Assembly: GCF_016887565.1 (NCBI RefSeq)
Contig: NZ_CP069396.1
Span: 6,988,001-7,052,000 of the forward strand
Reading direction: 5' to 3'
Source: Archangium violaceum
GTDB lineage: Bacteria > Myxococcota > Myxococcia > Myxococcales > Myxococcaceae
Length of the DNA: 64,000 bases
Each line of letters begins with the position of its first letter. Position 1 is the stretch's first letter. The translations under genes and the position numbers were made by a program. This document shows positions 34,218 through 42,340 of this stretch, in pieces. The notes below the pieces were generated by a model. The model worked only from the letters and a program-made list of their open reading frames with translations. It was not told the origin of the DNA and ran no database searches.

Positions 34218-34574
34218 TCACTCTTCGGCAGGATCCAGGGCCCAGGTCCCCTCTTCCCAACGCTGCAAGGCCTCGGATGCCCCGAATGCAGCCAACCCCG
34301 CTCCCTTCGATATTTCCTCCAGCACGGCCTTGGCCTCCACTGTTCGGTGCCGGAGCAGATACGCTGCGGCCATCACGCGAACATCCATGCGCGGATGATT
34401 GAACAAAGCGGCGAGAGCATCCCGTCCGGCATCTCCATGAGCACACAGCTTCTTGAACGCGGCGAGACGCTTCTTGGCGTGATTGTTTCCTGTCTTGGCG
34501 TCTCCACGGAAAATCGCATCGGTCTGTGCCGCAGTGTGCTGGGCAAACACCTCAACGAGTGCATCGAGACTCAT
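34218..34574 (-). CDS. Predicted immunity protein for the upstream SitA-like toxin (DUF2019/HEAT-like)
   Basis: The 118-residue protein starts MSLDALVEVFAQHTAAQTDA; its ATG overlaps the toxin stop codon (ATGA at 34571-34574). It is all helical with a HEAT-like stretch (NHPRMDVRVMAAAYLLRHRT, VEAKAVLEEISKGAGLAAFG) and an acidic end, resembling DUF2019-type proteins found as immunity partners in polymorphic toxin loci. It has no signal peptide, so it would act in the cytoplasm, as expected if the toxin's C-terminal domain is a nuclease. Function is inferred from position and size. Confidence 0.72.
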   Translation of the reverse strand: MSLDALVEVFAQHTAAQTDAIFRGDAKTGNNHAKKRLAAFKKLCAHGDAGRDALAALFNHPRMDVRVMAAAYLLRHRTVEAKAVLEEISKGAGLAAFGASEALQRWEEGTWALDPAEE

Positions 34575-36031
34575 TTTTGAACTCGCCAAATTCCACTCCT
34601 GACATTCTCGATAGCTCTCAAACCAAATTGACGTTGGGCCTCATATGACCGTGTGTTGAGCCATTGCCTCACGGTCAGGCTTGGCGATCCGGTAATGAAT
34701 TCCTGCTTCGATGAATAGAACGCGCTTACGTCGACATGCAGTCCCTCCTCCAGTGGGACAACATTCTCCGTGTTGTGCAGGCTTTCGGGGCCGAAACGCT
34801 TTAGATTGGCCTCGCGCTTCTCAACGATGTGGTGCCATTGCTTGCCCTCGCCCGCGGGTCCCATGAAGTCCTTGAAGTCATCGAAGGACTTGAACGCGCG
34901 ATGGCCGTTGGGAAGAAGCCGGCCCTTTTTTGGAGTCCCAACCCCACTGCCCGCAAGCGAGGAACCACCACTGTTCCGAGCTGCCATGGCAATAGCAGTG
35001 GCTGGCAGGACAGCGTGGAGCGTCCCCTCGGGCACGGAGACGATGAGCCGCTCGGCTCCGGTTGCCGCATCCATCAAGCGCAAACCGGTGTTGACCTCTA
35101 GCGTCCGCGAGGCTTGCGCGAAACCCGGAAGCTTCGGCGCCTTGGACATGAGCGCCGCCGTTTCGCCTACGGCCGCCGTGCCCACCATGATGAGGATGCG
35201 CACACTGTTGGGACCAATGACCCGACCGAACCGCTCACCTGCCTCGCGCAGCTCCGCGAAGGTGGAAGCCCGCCCCGCGTCCTCATGGAGCTGCTCATAG
35301 GCCCGGAGGAGATCAAAGAATTCCCACCCGAGATAACCCCACATGAGCACGGTAAACGCGGCGGCCACGCCCTTCGTGACCGGCTCCGGTGCCAGCAAGA
35401 GCGCCATGTACCCCGTGATGGCGATGCTCACGGTGGCCAGCACCCGTGTGGGGTCGATCATGGCCCGCAGTTCCGCATCCAGGCCTTCCAACGCTGGACC
35501 CACGGCCAGGGCCAAGGCAATGGCACGCCTGTCGTCAGATTGCAGATGGGGTCCGTCGTCAAACAGGGTGAGGCAATCGCCCGGAGTACCGCGCCGCTCG
35601 CAGAGCTGCCCATAGGACCGCGCCAGGTCCGGTTGCTCCGCCTCTCCGCCCGAACCACCAGAGCCCGGCGGCAGCCCTCGGCGGAGCAGCATAGGAGCGG
35701 AGGCCGCCACCCGCAGCGGCATATCCAGCACCAGCGTCACCAAGACCGCCTTGAACTCCGAGTCCCCCAATCGCACCGGCTCGAAGTCCGTGGGCAACCT
35801 GGCGAAGACACGGGCGCCTTTGTCGCCCTCCTCGTCCCGTGACACCTCCGTCTGGCCCCGCCACTCCGAAGATTCCCGCTGCGTCGGCAGTTGGTCGCGG
35901 TTCACCGCCAACCGTCCGCCAGCAGGCGCTCCCGTGGCACACGCGCCAAGGAGCACCAGCGCAACCAAGGCCAGCGCGCCTACTCGCGAGCGCCGCCGCT
36001 CTCCTGGGGGAAAACCATAACAAAAGGACAT
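34571..36031 (-). CDS. sitA: SitA-like lipoprotein polymorphic toxin with HNH-type nuclease C-terminus
   Basis: The 486-residue protein has a lipobox LGAC, so Cys31 would be lipidated; a perfect AGGAGGTG site sits seven bases before the ATG at 36031. Two hydrophobic helices lie near 215-265 (VLATVSIAITGYMALLLA, KGVAAAFTVLMWGYLGW). The C-terminal 89 residues carry His-rich nuclease-like motifs: QWHHIVEKREANL, SLHNTENVVPLEEGLHVDVS. SitA toxins of myxobacteria pass between kin cells by TraA/TraB outer-membrane exchange and kill siblings lacking the matching SitI. The closest type is probably the SitA5/SitA6 group; this rests on architecture and was not searched. Confidence 0.8.
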   Translation of the reverse strand: MSFCYGFPPGERRRSRVGALALVALVLLGACATGAPAGGRLAVNRDQLPTQRESSEWRGQTEVSRDEEGDKGARVFARLPTDFEPVRLGDSEFKAVLVTLVLDMPLRVAASAPMLLRRGLPPGSGGSGGEAEQPDLARSYGQLCERRGTPGDCLTLFDDGPHLQSDDRRAIALALAVGPALEGLDAELRAMIDPTRVLATVSIAITGYMALLLAPEPVTKGVAAAFTVLMWGYLGWEFFDLLRAYEQLHEDAGRASTFAELREAGERFGRVIGPNSVRILIMVGTAAVGETAALMSKAPKLPGFAQASRTLEVNTGLRLMDAATGAERLIVSVPEGTLHAVLPATAIAMAARNSGGSSLAGSGVGTPKKGRLLPNGHRAFKSFDDFKDFMGPAGEGKQWHHIVEKREANLKRFGPESLHNTENVVPLEEGLHVDVSAFYSSKQEFITGSPSLTVRQWLNTRSYEAQRQFGLRAIENVRSGIWRVQK

Positions 36032-36092
36032 GATCGCACCTCCTGTGCTGCATCCCCTGAGCCTACGCGAATCACCCACCTCGTGGGGAAGA

Positions 36093-36125
36093 CCCTCACC
36101 CCAGCCCTCTCCCAGAGGGAGAGGG
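36093..36125. repeat. REP-like palindrome, copy 3
   Basis: CCCTCACCCCAGCCCTCTCC followed by CAGAGGGAGAGGG, lying between the divergent sitA-like and SPFH genes, 62 bases upstream of the toxin start. Confidence 0.85.
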
Positions 36126-36217
36126 AGCATCCACGGATCCATTTCAGTGTTGCATTCGTGTACTTGCGACACTATGTTGGTGTCATTAAAACACGAAGAT
36201 GAAAGAGGGGAAGGGCC

Positions 36218-37177
36218 ATGTCCATCCGGTACATGAAGGCGCCGCCGACGACATACGTGATGCAGTTCAAGGACGGGCGGGTGAAGCGGGAGGGGCCCGG
36301 CCTCTCCTTCTTCTACTGGGCTCCCACCACCACCGTCGTGGCCGTGCCCCTGTCCAGCTCGGACGTGCCCTTCGTCTTCAACGAGGTGACCCAGGACTTC
36401 CAGGCCGTCACCCTCCAGGGACAGCTCACCTACCGCGTCTCGGATCCCAAGCTGCTGTCCGGTCTGCTCGACTACTCCATCAAACCCTCGGGAGAGTACG
36501 CCTCCGAGGACCCCTCGAAGCTTGAGGAGCGGCTCGTCCAGATCGCCCAGGTGCGTGCCCGCACGGTGGTGCAGTCCATGCCCCTGCGCGAGGTTCTGGT
36601 GAGCGCGGCCACCATCGAGGGCAAGGTGCTCGCGGCGCTGCGCGAGACCGAGGCGGTGCGGATGCTGGGCGTGGAGGTGCAGGGCTTCGCGCTCCTGTCG
36701 ACGCGCCCCACCCCGGAGATGGCACGGGCCCTCGAAGCCGAGGCGCGCGAGGCCCTGCAGCGGCGCGCGGACGAGGCCATCTACGCCCGCCGCAACGCCG
36801 CCGTGGAGCAGGAGCGGCGCATCAAGGAGAGCGAGATCGCCACCGAGCTGTCCGTGGAGGCCGGTAAGCGGCAGATCCGCGAGGCGCAGATCGCCGCGGA
36901 CATCGCCGTGGAGGAGCAGCGCGCTTCCTTCATGGACCGCTGGAGCGAGAACGAGCGCAAGGCCGCCGAGGCCAAGGCCTACGCACTGGAGAAGACGCTC
37001 GCCCCGGTTCGCAACGTGGACTGGAAGGTGCTCATGGCCGCCGCCGGCGGTGGGAACGATCCCAAGCTCAACATCGCCCTCGCCTTCCGCGAGATGGCGG
37101 AGAACGCGCAGAAGATCGGCGAGCTGAACATGTCTCCGGATCTGCTGCGCTCGCTGCTCGCGAACCCCTCCAAGTAG
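36218..37177 (+). CDS. SPFH/band-7 domain protein (stomatin-like), soluble form
   Basis: The 319-residue protein has an N-terminal band-7 domain (about 10-165: FKDGRVKREGPGLSFFYW, VTLQGQLTYRVSDPKLL) and a long charged coiled coil (about 170-255: EAREALQRRADEAIYARRNA, RIKESEIATELSVEAGKRQI). There is no clear transmembrane segment at the N-terminus. SPFH proteins form oligomeric rings at membranes. The next gene starts eight bases after the stop, so the two form an operon. AT-richer sequence at 36130-36200 upstream should hold its promoter. Confidence 0.84.
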   Translation: MSIRYMKAPPTTYVMQFKDGRVKREGPGLSFFYWAPTTTVVAVPLSSSDVPFVFNEVTQDFQAVTLQGQLTYRVSDPKLLSGLLDYSIKPSGEYASEDPSKLEERLVQIAQVRARTVVQSMPLREVLVSAATIEGKVLAALRETEAVRMLGVEVQGFALLSTRPTPEMARALEAEAREALQRRADEAIYARRNAAVEQERRIKESEIATELSVEAGKRQIREAQIAADIAVEEQRASFMDRWSENERKAAEAKAYALEKTLAPVRNVDWKVLMAAAGGGNDPKLNIALAFREMAENAQKIGELNMSPDLLRSLLANPSK

Positions 37178-37184
37178 GTGCGCC

Positions 37185-38105
37185 ATGTACGAGAAGATCG
37201 TCCTCGTCACCCGCAAGACGCGGCTCGCCGAGCTGGTGGAGCGCTTCAACACGCGCTCGCAGGCGCGCTTCTACCTGGAGCACGCCGGCCAGGACTTCGA
37301 GGACTACGCCCGCGAGGATGACACCTACCGGCGCTCCCTCGACGTGCTGCACAAGCACCTGGCGCTCGGCCTCCCCGTGCAGCAGGTGGACCGGGCGCTG
37401 GTGCCCACCTTCCTCTTCACCGGCAAGGAGCTGGTGGTGACGGTGGGCCAGGATGGCCTGGTGGCCAACGTGGCCAAGTACGTGGGCTCGCAACCGCTCG
37501 TCGGCATCAACCCGGACCCATCGCGCTTCGACGGCGTGCTGCTGCCCTTCGGGGTGGACACGGCACGAGTGGCGGTGCGCCACGTGCTGGAGGAGCGCGC
37601 CCGCTTCCGCGAGGTGACGCTCGCCGAGGTGGTGCTGAGCGATGGCCAGCGGCTGCTCGGGTTCAACGACCTGTTCCTCGGGGCGCGCACCCACGTCTCG
37701 GCCCGCTACACCCTGCACTACGAGCGCCGCGCGGAGTCCCAGTCCTCCAGCGGCATCATCGTCTCCACGGGAGCGGGCTCGACCGGCTGGCTGTCCTCGG
37801 TGTTCACGTTCGCGCGAGGGCTCACGGAGGCCACGGGGGGCGAGCCGGGAGAGCCGTGGCGACTCGCCTGGGAGGACCCTCGGCTGGCCTTCGTGGTGCG
37901 CGAGCCCTTCATCAGCCGGCACTCGACGGCCAGCATGGTGGGCGGCTTCGTCAGCGAGCAGCAGGAGTTGCAGGTGGAGTCGCGAATGCCCTCGGGCGGC
38001 GTCATTTTCAGCGATGGTGTGGAGGAGGACTTCCTCGCCTTCAACGCGGGCACCACGGCGCGAGTGCGTCCGGCCGCTCAGCGCGCCCGGCTCGTCGTCC
38101 ACTGA
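37185..38105 (+). CDS. NAD kinase-like protein
   Basis: The 306-residue protein resembles the NAD/diacylglycerol kinase fold: a conserved-type GSTGW motif in VSTGAGSTGWLSS, the preceding GARTHVSARYTLHY strand and VGINPDPSRFDGVLLPF in the N-terminal half. The first-domain GGDGT motif is not seen; VTVGQDGLVAN takes its place, so NAD-kinase activity is doubtful. The tail reads GGVIFSDGVEEDFLAFNAG, as in bacterial NADK C-termini. It is the second gene of the SPFH operon. Confidence 0.75.
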   Translation: MYEKIVLVTRKTRLAELVERFNTRSQARFYLEHAGQDFEDYAREDDTYRRSLDVLHKHLALGLPVQQVDRALVPTFLFTGKELVVTVGQDGLVANVAKYVGSQPLVGINPDPSRFDGVLLPFGVDTARVAVRHVLEERARFREVTLAEVVLSDGQRLLGFNDLFLGARTHVSARYTLHYERRAESQSSSGIIVSTGAGSTGWLSSVFTFARGLTEATGGEPGEPWRLAWEDPRLAFVVREPFISRHSTASMVGGFVSEQQELQVESRMPSGGVIFSDGVEEDFLAFNAGTTARVRPAAQRARLVVH

Positions 38106-38225
38106 ATTGCGCGGCCATGTGCACCGCCCTGCACACACAGCCTCCACCGTGCGCAATCCGGGTGTCCTTTTCCTGTTTCCACGACGGAGATCCATCAGGG
38201 CACTGTGATTGCAATTCATTCACGC

Positions 38226-38954
38226 ATGGCACAGAACCCTCGCTCCTTCCGGATGAAGTGGTTTTCCCTTCCGACCCTCTTCCTGGCTCTGGTCCTCGCC
38301 ACACCCCAGGCCGTGCGTGCGCAGGAGCTCGGGGATGGACATCCTCCCGCCTCGGCCCATGTCCCGGGGACGAACACCGCCACGCCGCTCCGGCTTCTCG
38401 ATGATCCCGCTCCCGCGACGCCACCGCAGTACGTCAAGGAGCCGAGGCCCACTGGGGAACGCATCCTCGCGGAAATCGGATTGGGAGTGGGAGTGCCCTT
38501 CGCGCTCGGCATCGCCACCACGGCCGGCGTCCTCCTCTGCAATCCCGCTTCCGATTCCCCCCAGACCAAGACCTGTCTGACGACCGTCCTGGTGGTGATG
38601 GGGCCCCTCGCCGTCATCGGAATGCCGTTGGGCGTCTGGCTGGGAGGGCGATTGACGGGCGGCCGGGGCTACTTCGTGGGTGCCCTCCTGGGAGCGGTGG
38701 TGGGTGTTGGCGCGAGCGCCGCCGCCGTCTACGGCGCCTCGCGGCTCGAGAACTCCGCGGGTCCCCTGTTCCTGAGCGCCCTCTTCGCGCTGGGCGCCCC
38801 CCTCGGTGGTGCCATCGCCGGGTATGAGATTTCCGCTTCGTTCGATTCCCCGCCGGACACGGACACAGACATGAGCGCGGGCACCGTCCGCCTGAGGCCG
38901 ATGCTGGGCGCCCTGCCCGGCGGCGCGGCGATGGGGCTGTCCGGCACCTTCTGA
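38226..38954 (+). CDS. Exported multi-spanning membrane protein of unknown function
   Basis: The protein has 242 residues from the ATG at 38226; an internal ATG at 38253 would start at MKWFSLPTLFLALVLATPQA, directly with a signal peptide ending near AVRAQ. About four glycine-rich hydrophobic segments follow (GLGVGVPFALGIATTAGVLL, VVMGPLAVIGMPLGVWLGG, FVGALLGAVVGVGASAAAV, PLFLSALFALGAPLGGAIAG). I recognise no family. A REP-like copy follows 17 bases after the stop and separates it from the convergent dnaE2. Confidence 0.6.
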   Translation: MAQNPRSFRMKWFSLPTLFLALVLATPQAVRAQELGDGHPPASAHVPGTNTATPLRLLDDPAPATPPQYVKEPRPTGERILAEIGLGVGVPFALGIATTAGVLLCNPASDSPQTKTCLTTVLVVMGPLAVIGMPLGVWLGGRLTGGRGYFVGALLGAVVGVGASAAAVYGASRLENSAGPLFLSALFALGAPLGGAIAGYEISASFDSPPDTDTDMSAGTVRLRPMLGALPGGAAMGLSGTF

Positions 38955-38971
38955 GACCCAGTGCAGGAAGA

Positions 38972-39005
38972 CCCTCACCCCAGCCCTCTCCCAGAGGGAG
39001 AGGGG
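38972..39005. repeat. REP-like palindrome, copy 4
   Basis: CCCTCACCCCAGCCCTCTCC followed by CAGAGGGAGAGGGG, exactly between the convergent 3' ends of the membrane protein gene (38954) and dnaE2 (39018). Confidence 0.85.
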
Positions 39006-39017
39006 GCATACACGGTT

Positions 39018-42000
39018 TCAGCCCGGGAGCGCGGAGGCGATCGGCTCCAGTTGCTGCACCTTCACGTTCGTCACCTTCCCCGTCTTCTCCAGCGTCCCCT
39101 GCCCCACCAGGAACAGCGCACCGTGGATGTCCTTGCGGAATCGCGCATACGCATCCGGTGGCACCACCAGGTTCGCGATCCCCGTCTCGTCCTCCAGGGA
39201 CAGGAAGCAGAACCCCTTCGCCGTGGGCGGCATCTGCCGGCAGATGAGCATGCCCCCCACCGCCACCCGAGCCCCCGCTCGCACCCGCTCCAGCCCCGCC
39301 GCCGTCACCGCGCCTCGCTTGCGCAGCGCCGGACGCAGCAGCTCCAACGGGTGCTTCTCCAGCGACAGGCCCACCGTCTCGAAGTCCGTGCTCACCCGCT
39401 CCGCCACGTTCATCCGCGGCAGCTCCACCTGCGTCCCGTCCATCGCCATCCCGAAGAACAGGTCCGTCTCCTCCAGCGGGCCCAGCGCCTGGATCTCCCA
39501 CAGCGCGTCCCGCCGCGAGCCGCACAGGCTCCCCAGTGCCCCCGCCAGCGCCAGCCGCGCCAGTTCGTGACGGGGCACCCGCGTCCGCCGCGCCATCTCC
39601 CCGAGGCTCGTGAACCGCCCGTCCCGCCGCGCCGCCTCCACGCGCCGCCCCGTCGTCTCCTGGAGCCCTCGCACCATCCGCAGCCCCAGCCGCAGCGCCC
39701 CGCCCTCCTCCATCGTGCAGTCCCACCCCGAGTGGTTCACGTCCACACCCCGCACCTCCACCCCATGCCGCTGCGCATCCCCCACCAGCGTGTGCGGTGC
39801 GTAGAAACCCATCGGCTGCGAGTTCAACAGCGCCGTCGTGAACGCCGCCGGGTAGTGGCACTTCAGCCACGACGACGCGTACGCCAGCAGCGCGAAGCTC
39901 GCCGAGTGGCTCTCCGGGAAGCCGTAGTGCGCGAACCCCCGGAACTGGCGGAACAGCGTGTCCACGTACTCGGGCGTGTACCCCCGCGCGACTCCGCCCT
40001 CGACGAAGCGTTGGTGGAATGGCCCCAGCCGCTCCTCCGCGCGCTTGTGAGACAGCGCCCGCCGCAGTCCGTCCGCCTCCGCCGGCGTGAAGCCCGCCAC
40101 CGCCATCGCCAGCTTCATCGCCTGCTCCTGGAAGAGCGGCACCCCCAGCGTCTTCTGGAGGATCTTCCGCACGTCCTCCGATGGGTACTCCACCGGCTCC
40201 CGCCCCTCCCTCCTCCGCAGGTACGGGTGCACCATGTCTCCCACGATGGGCCCCGGACGGATGAGCGCGATCTCCACCACCAGGTCGTAGAAGCACCGCG
40301 GCTTCAGCCTCGGCAGCATGTTCATCTGCGCCCGGCTCTCGATCTGGAACACCCCGATCGAGTCCGCGTTGCACAGCATGTCGTAGACCCGGGGGTCCTC
40401 CGCCGGAATCGTGGCCAGCGTCAGCTCGCGCCCGTGGTGCTCCTTGATCAGCGCCAGGCACTTCGCCAGCGCCGTCAGCATCCCCAGCCCCAGCAGATCC
40501 ACCTTCAGGACACCCACCGCCTCCAGGTCGTCCTTCTCCCACTGCACCACCGTGCGGCCCTTCATCGCCGCGTTCTCCACCGGGATCATCTCCACCAGCG
40601 GCTCGCGCGTGATCACGAACCCGCCCACGTGGATGGAGAGGTGTCTCGGGAAGCTCTCGATCTCCCGCGCCAGCGCGAGCGTCTGCCGCACCCGCCGGTC
40701 CTCCTCCGACAGCCCCACCTCCTTCAGCAGCTCCGTCGACATCTCGCCGCCGTGCGAGCCCGCCACCTTCGCCAGCCGATCCACCTGATCCAACGACAGC
40801 CCGAGCGACTTGCCCACCTCGCGCAGCGCCAGCCGTCCCCGGTAGCAGATGACCTCGCACACCATGCCCGCCCGGTGCCGGCCGTGCTTCTCGTAGACGT
40901 ACTGCAGCACCTCCTCGCGCCGCTCGTGCTCGAAGTCCACGTCGATGTCCGGCGGCTCCTTGCGCTCCATGCTCAGGAAGCGCTCGAAGAGCAGCCCCAT
41001 TCGCACCGGATCGATCGCCGTCACGCCCAGCGCGTAGCAGACCGCCGAGTTCGCCGCGCTCCCACGCCCCTGGCAGAGGATTCCCCTCGAGCGCGCGAAC
41101 CGGACGATGTCCCAGATCGCCAGGAAGTACCCCGCGAAGTCCAACGCCGCGATGAGCTTCAGCTCGTGCTCGATCTGCTTCACCACCTCGGGTGGGACTC
41201 CTCCCGGGTAGCGCACCTGAAGTCCCTGGTACGTCAGCTCGCGCAGCCAGCTCGACGTCGTGTGCCCCTGCGGCAGGTCCTGCTCCGAGAAGTGGTAGCG
41301 CAGCCCGTCCAGCGTCGCGTTGCAGCGGCTCGCCAGCTCCAGCGTGCGCTCCAGCGCCTCCGGGCAGTCCGCGAACAGCCGCGCCATCTCCTCCGGCCCC
41401 TTCAGCGTCCGCTCCGCGTTGGGCAACCGCCTCGTCCCCAACTGCCCCAGCGTCGTCTTGTACCGGATGGCCGTGAGCACGTCCTGCAACGGCTGGCGGC
41501 TCCGGTGGTGCGTGTGCACGTCGTTGTGCGCGCACAGCGGGGCTCCGAGGCTCTTCGCCAGGGCCTTCGACCGCGCTACCCGCGCCTCGTCTCCCGAGGA
41601 CAGTGAGCGGCTCACGCCGACGTAGAAGCGCTCCGCGAAGGCCTCCGCCAGCGGCGCCACCTGCTCCGCTGGCACCGGAAACGGCAGCAGCGCCAGGAGC
41701 CCCTGGTTCTCCTCGGCCAGCTCTCGCCAGGGCAGGCCCGCCTCCCCCTTCGGGTGCATCATCCGGCTCTTCGAGATCAGCCGGCTCAGGTTCGCGTAGC
41801 CCCTCGCGTCCTGCGCGTACAGCACCACCGGCGGCCCATCCAGCAGCGTCAGCTCGCTCGCCAGCAGGTACTTGATTCCCGCTTCCCTCGCCGCCAGGTG
41901 CGCCTTCACCGCCCCGTACAGCCCATCCCCGTCCGCCAATGCCACCGCCGGCAGGCCCAGCTCGGCCGCCGCCTGGATCAGCTCCTCGGGGTGCGATGCC

Positions 42001-42056
42001 CCGCGTAGAAACGAGAAGTTCGATCGGCAGACCAGCTCGGCGTACACGCTCGCCAA
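39018..42056 (-). CDS. dnaE2: Error-prone DNA polymerase III alpha subunit DnaE2 (ImuC)
   Basis: The 1012-residue protein has a PHP domain (CRSNFSFLRGASHPEELIQA), the polymerase palm with catalytic Asp residues in PPDIDVDFEHERREEVL, GRGSAANSAVCYALGV, the IGVFQIESRAQM finger segment, a helix-hairpin-helix region and a C-terminal OB fold (VAVGGMLICRQMPPTAKGFC). It carries out damage-induced mutagenic translesion synthesis. The start is a TTG at 42056 or a GTG at 42047; the latter gives the typical M-YAEL N-terminus. ImuA and ImuB, usual partners, are not adjacent. A LexA-like box lies just upstream at 42061, so SOS control is likely. Confidence 0.95.
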   Translation of the reverse strand: MASVYAELVCRSNFSFLRGASHPEELIQAAAELGLPAVALADGDGLYGAVKAHLAAREAGIKYLLASELTLLDGPPVVLYAQDARGYANLSRLISKSRMMHPKGEAGLPWRELAEENQGLLALLPFPVPAEQVAPLAEAFAERFYVGVSRSLSSGDEARVARSKALAKSLGAPLCAHNDVHTHHRSRQPLQDVLTAIRYKTTLGQLGTRRLPNAERTLKGPEEMARLFADCPEALERTLELASRCNATLDGLRYHFSEQDLPQGHTTSSWLRELTYQGLQVRYPGGVPPEVVKQIEHELKLIAALDFAGYFLAIWDIVRFARSRGILCQGRGSAANSAVCYALGVTAIDPVRMGLLFERFLSMERKEPPDIDVDFEHERREEVLQYVYEKHGRHRAGMVCEVICYRGRLALREVGKSLGLSLDQVDRLAKVAGSHGGEMSTELLKEVGLSEEDRRVRQTLALAREIESFPRHLSIHVGGFVITREPLVEMIPVENAAMKGRTVVQWEKDDLEAVGVLKVDLLGLGMLTALAKCLALIKEHHGRELTLATIPAEDPRVYDMLCNADSIGVFQIESRAQMNMLPRLKPRCFYDLVVEIALIRPGPIVGDMVHPYLRRREGREPVEYPSEDVRKILQKTLGVPLFQEQAMKLAMAVAGFTPAEADGLRRALSHKRAEERLGPFHQRFVEGGVARGYTPEYVDTLFRQFRGFAHYGFPESHSASFALLAYASSWLKCHYPAAFTTALLNSQPMGFYAPHTLVGDAQRHGVEVRGVDVNHSGWDCTMEEGGALRLGLRMVRGLQETTGRRVEAARRDGRFTSLGEMARRTRVPRHELARLALAGALGSLCGSRRDALWEIQALGPLEETDLFFGMAMDGTQVELPRMNVAERVSTDFETVGLSLEKHPLELLRPALRKRGAVTAAGLERVRAGARVAVGGMLICRQMPPTAKGFCFLSLEDETGIANLVVPPDAYARFRKDIHGALFLVGQGTLEKTGKVTNVKVQQLEPIASALPG

Positions 42057-42060
42057 GCTA

Positions 42061-42077
42061 CTGAGCGGCCGTTCAGG
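42061..42077. promoter_or_regulatory. LexA-like (SOS) box upstream of dnaE2
   Basis: CTGAGCGGCCGTTCAGG is a near-perfect palindrome (CTGA-N8-TCAG). It matches 15 of 17 positions of the Myxococcus xanthus LexA consensus as I recall it (CTRHAMRYBYGTTCAGS). It ends 5 bases from the TTG start of dnaE2, or 14 from the GTG start, where a bound repressor would block transcription. Confidence 0.62.
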
Positions 42078-42206
42078 CGGAAGGTCCGCCCCGGTAGGTA
42101 TGTTGTGTCTACCCGTCGTGTCACGTCACTTTTCAAGTGAGATCCATCGGCGTGACCTTCTCCGGGAGTGTGGACTCGGGTTGGAACTCGAGACGTCTGA
42201 TCCAGA

Positions 42207-42240
42207 CCCTCACCCTGGCCCTCTCCCAGAGGGAGAGGGG
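42207..42240. repeat. REP-like palindrome, copy 5 (tandem with copy 6)
   Basis: CCCTCACCCTGGCCCTCTCC followed by CAGAGGGAGAGGGG. Copy 6 follows after 32 bases in the same orientation, between the divergent dnaE2 and DUF3142 genes. Confidence 0.85.
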
Positions 42241-42272
42241 ATTTACACGGGCTCGAGCCTGGGGGACGGATA

Positions 42273-42306
42273 CCCTCACCCCAGCCCTCTCCCGAAGGGA
42301 GAGGGG
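42273..42306. repeat. REP-like palindrome, copy 6
   Basis: CCCTCACCCCAGCCCTCTCC followed by CGAAGGGAGAGGGG. It ends 34 bases before the GTG start of the DUF3142 gene, so the promoter of that gene must overlap or precede it. Confidence 0.85.
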
Positions 42307-42340
42307 GTTGTGTGTCTCCCCTCCACGCTAGGATGGTGAT

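Noticed and set aside
38961-41606. An 881-codon plus-strand frame opposite dnaE2
   Set aside because: It is His/Arg/Leu-rich antisense sequence; dnaE2 on the minus strand is full length and well conserved.
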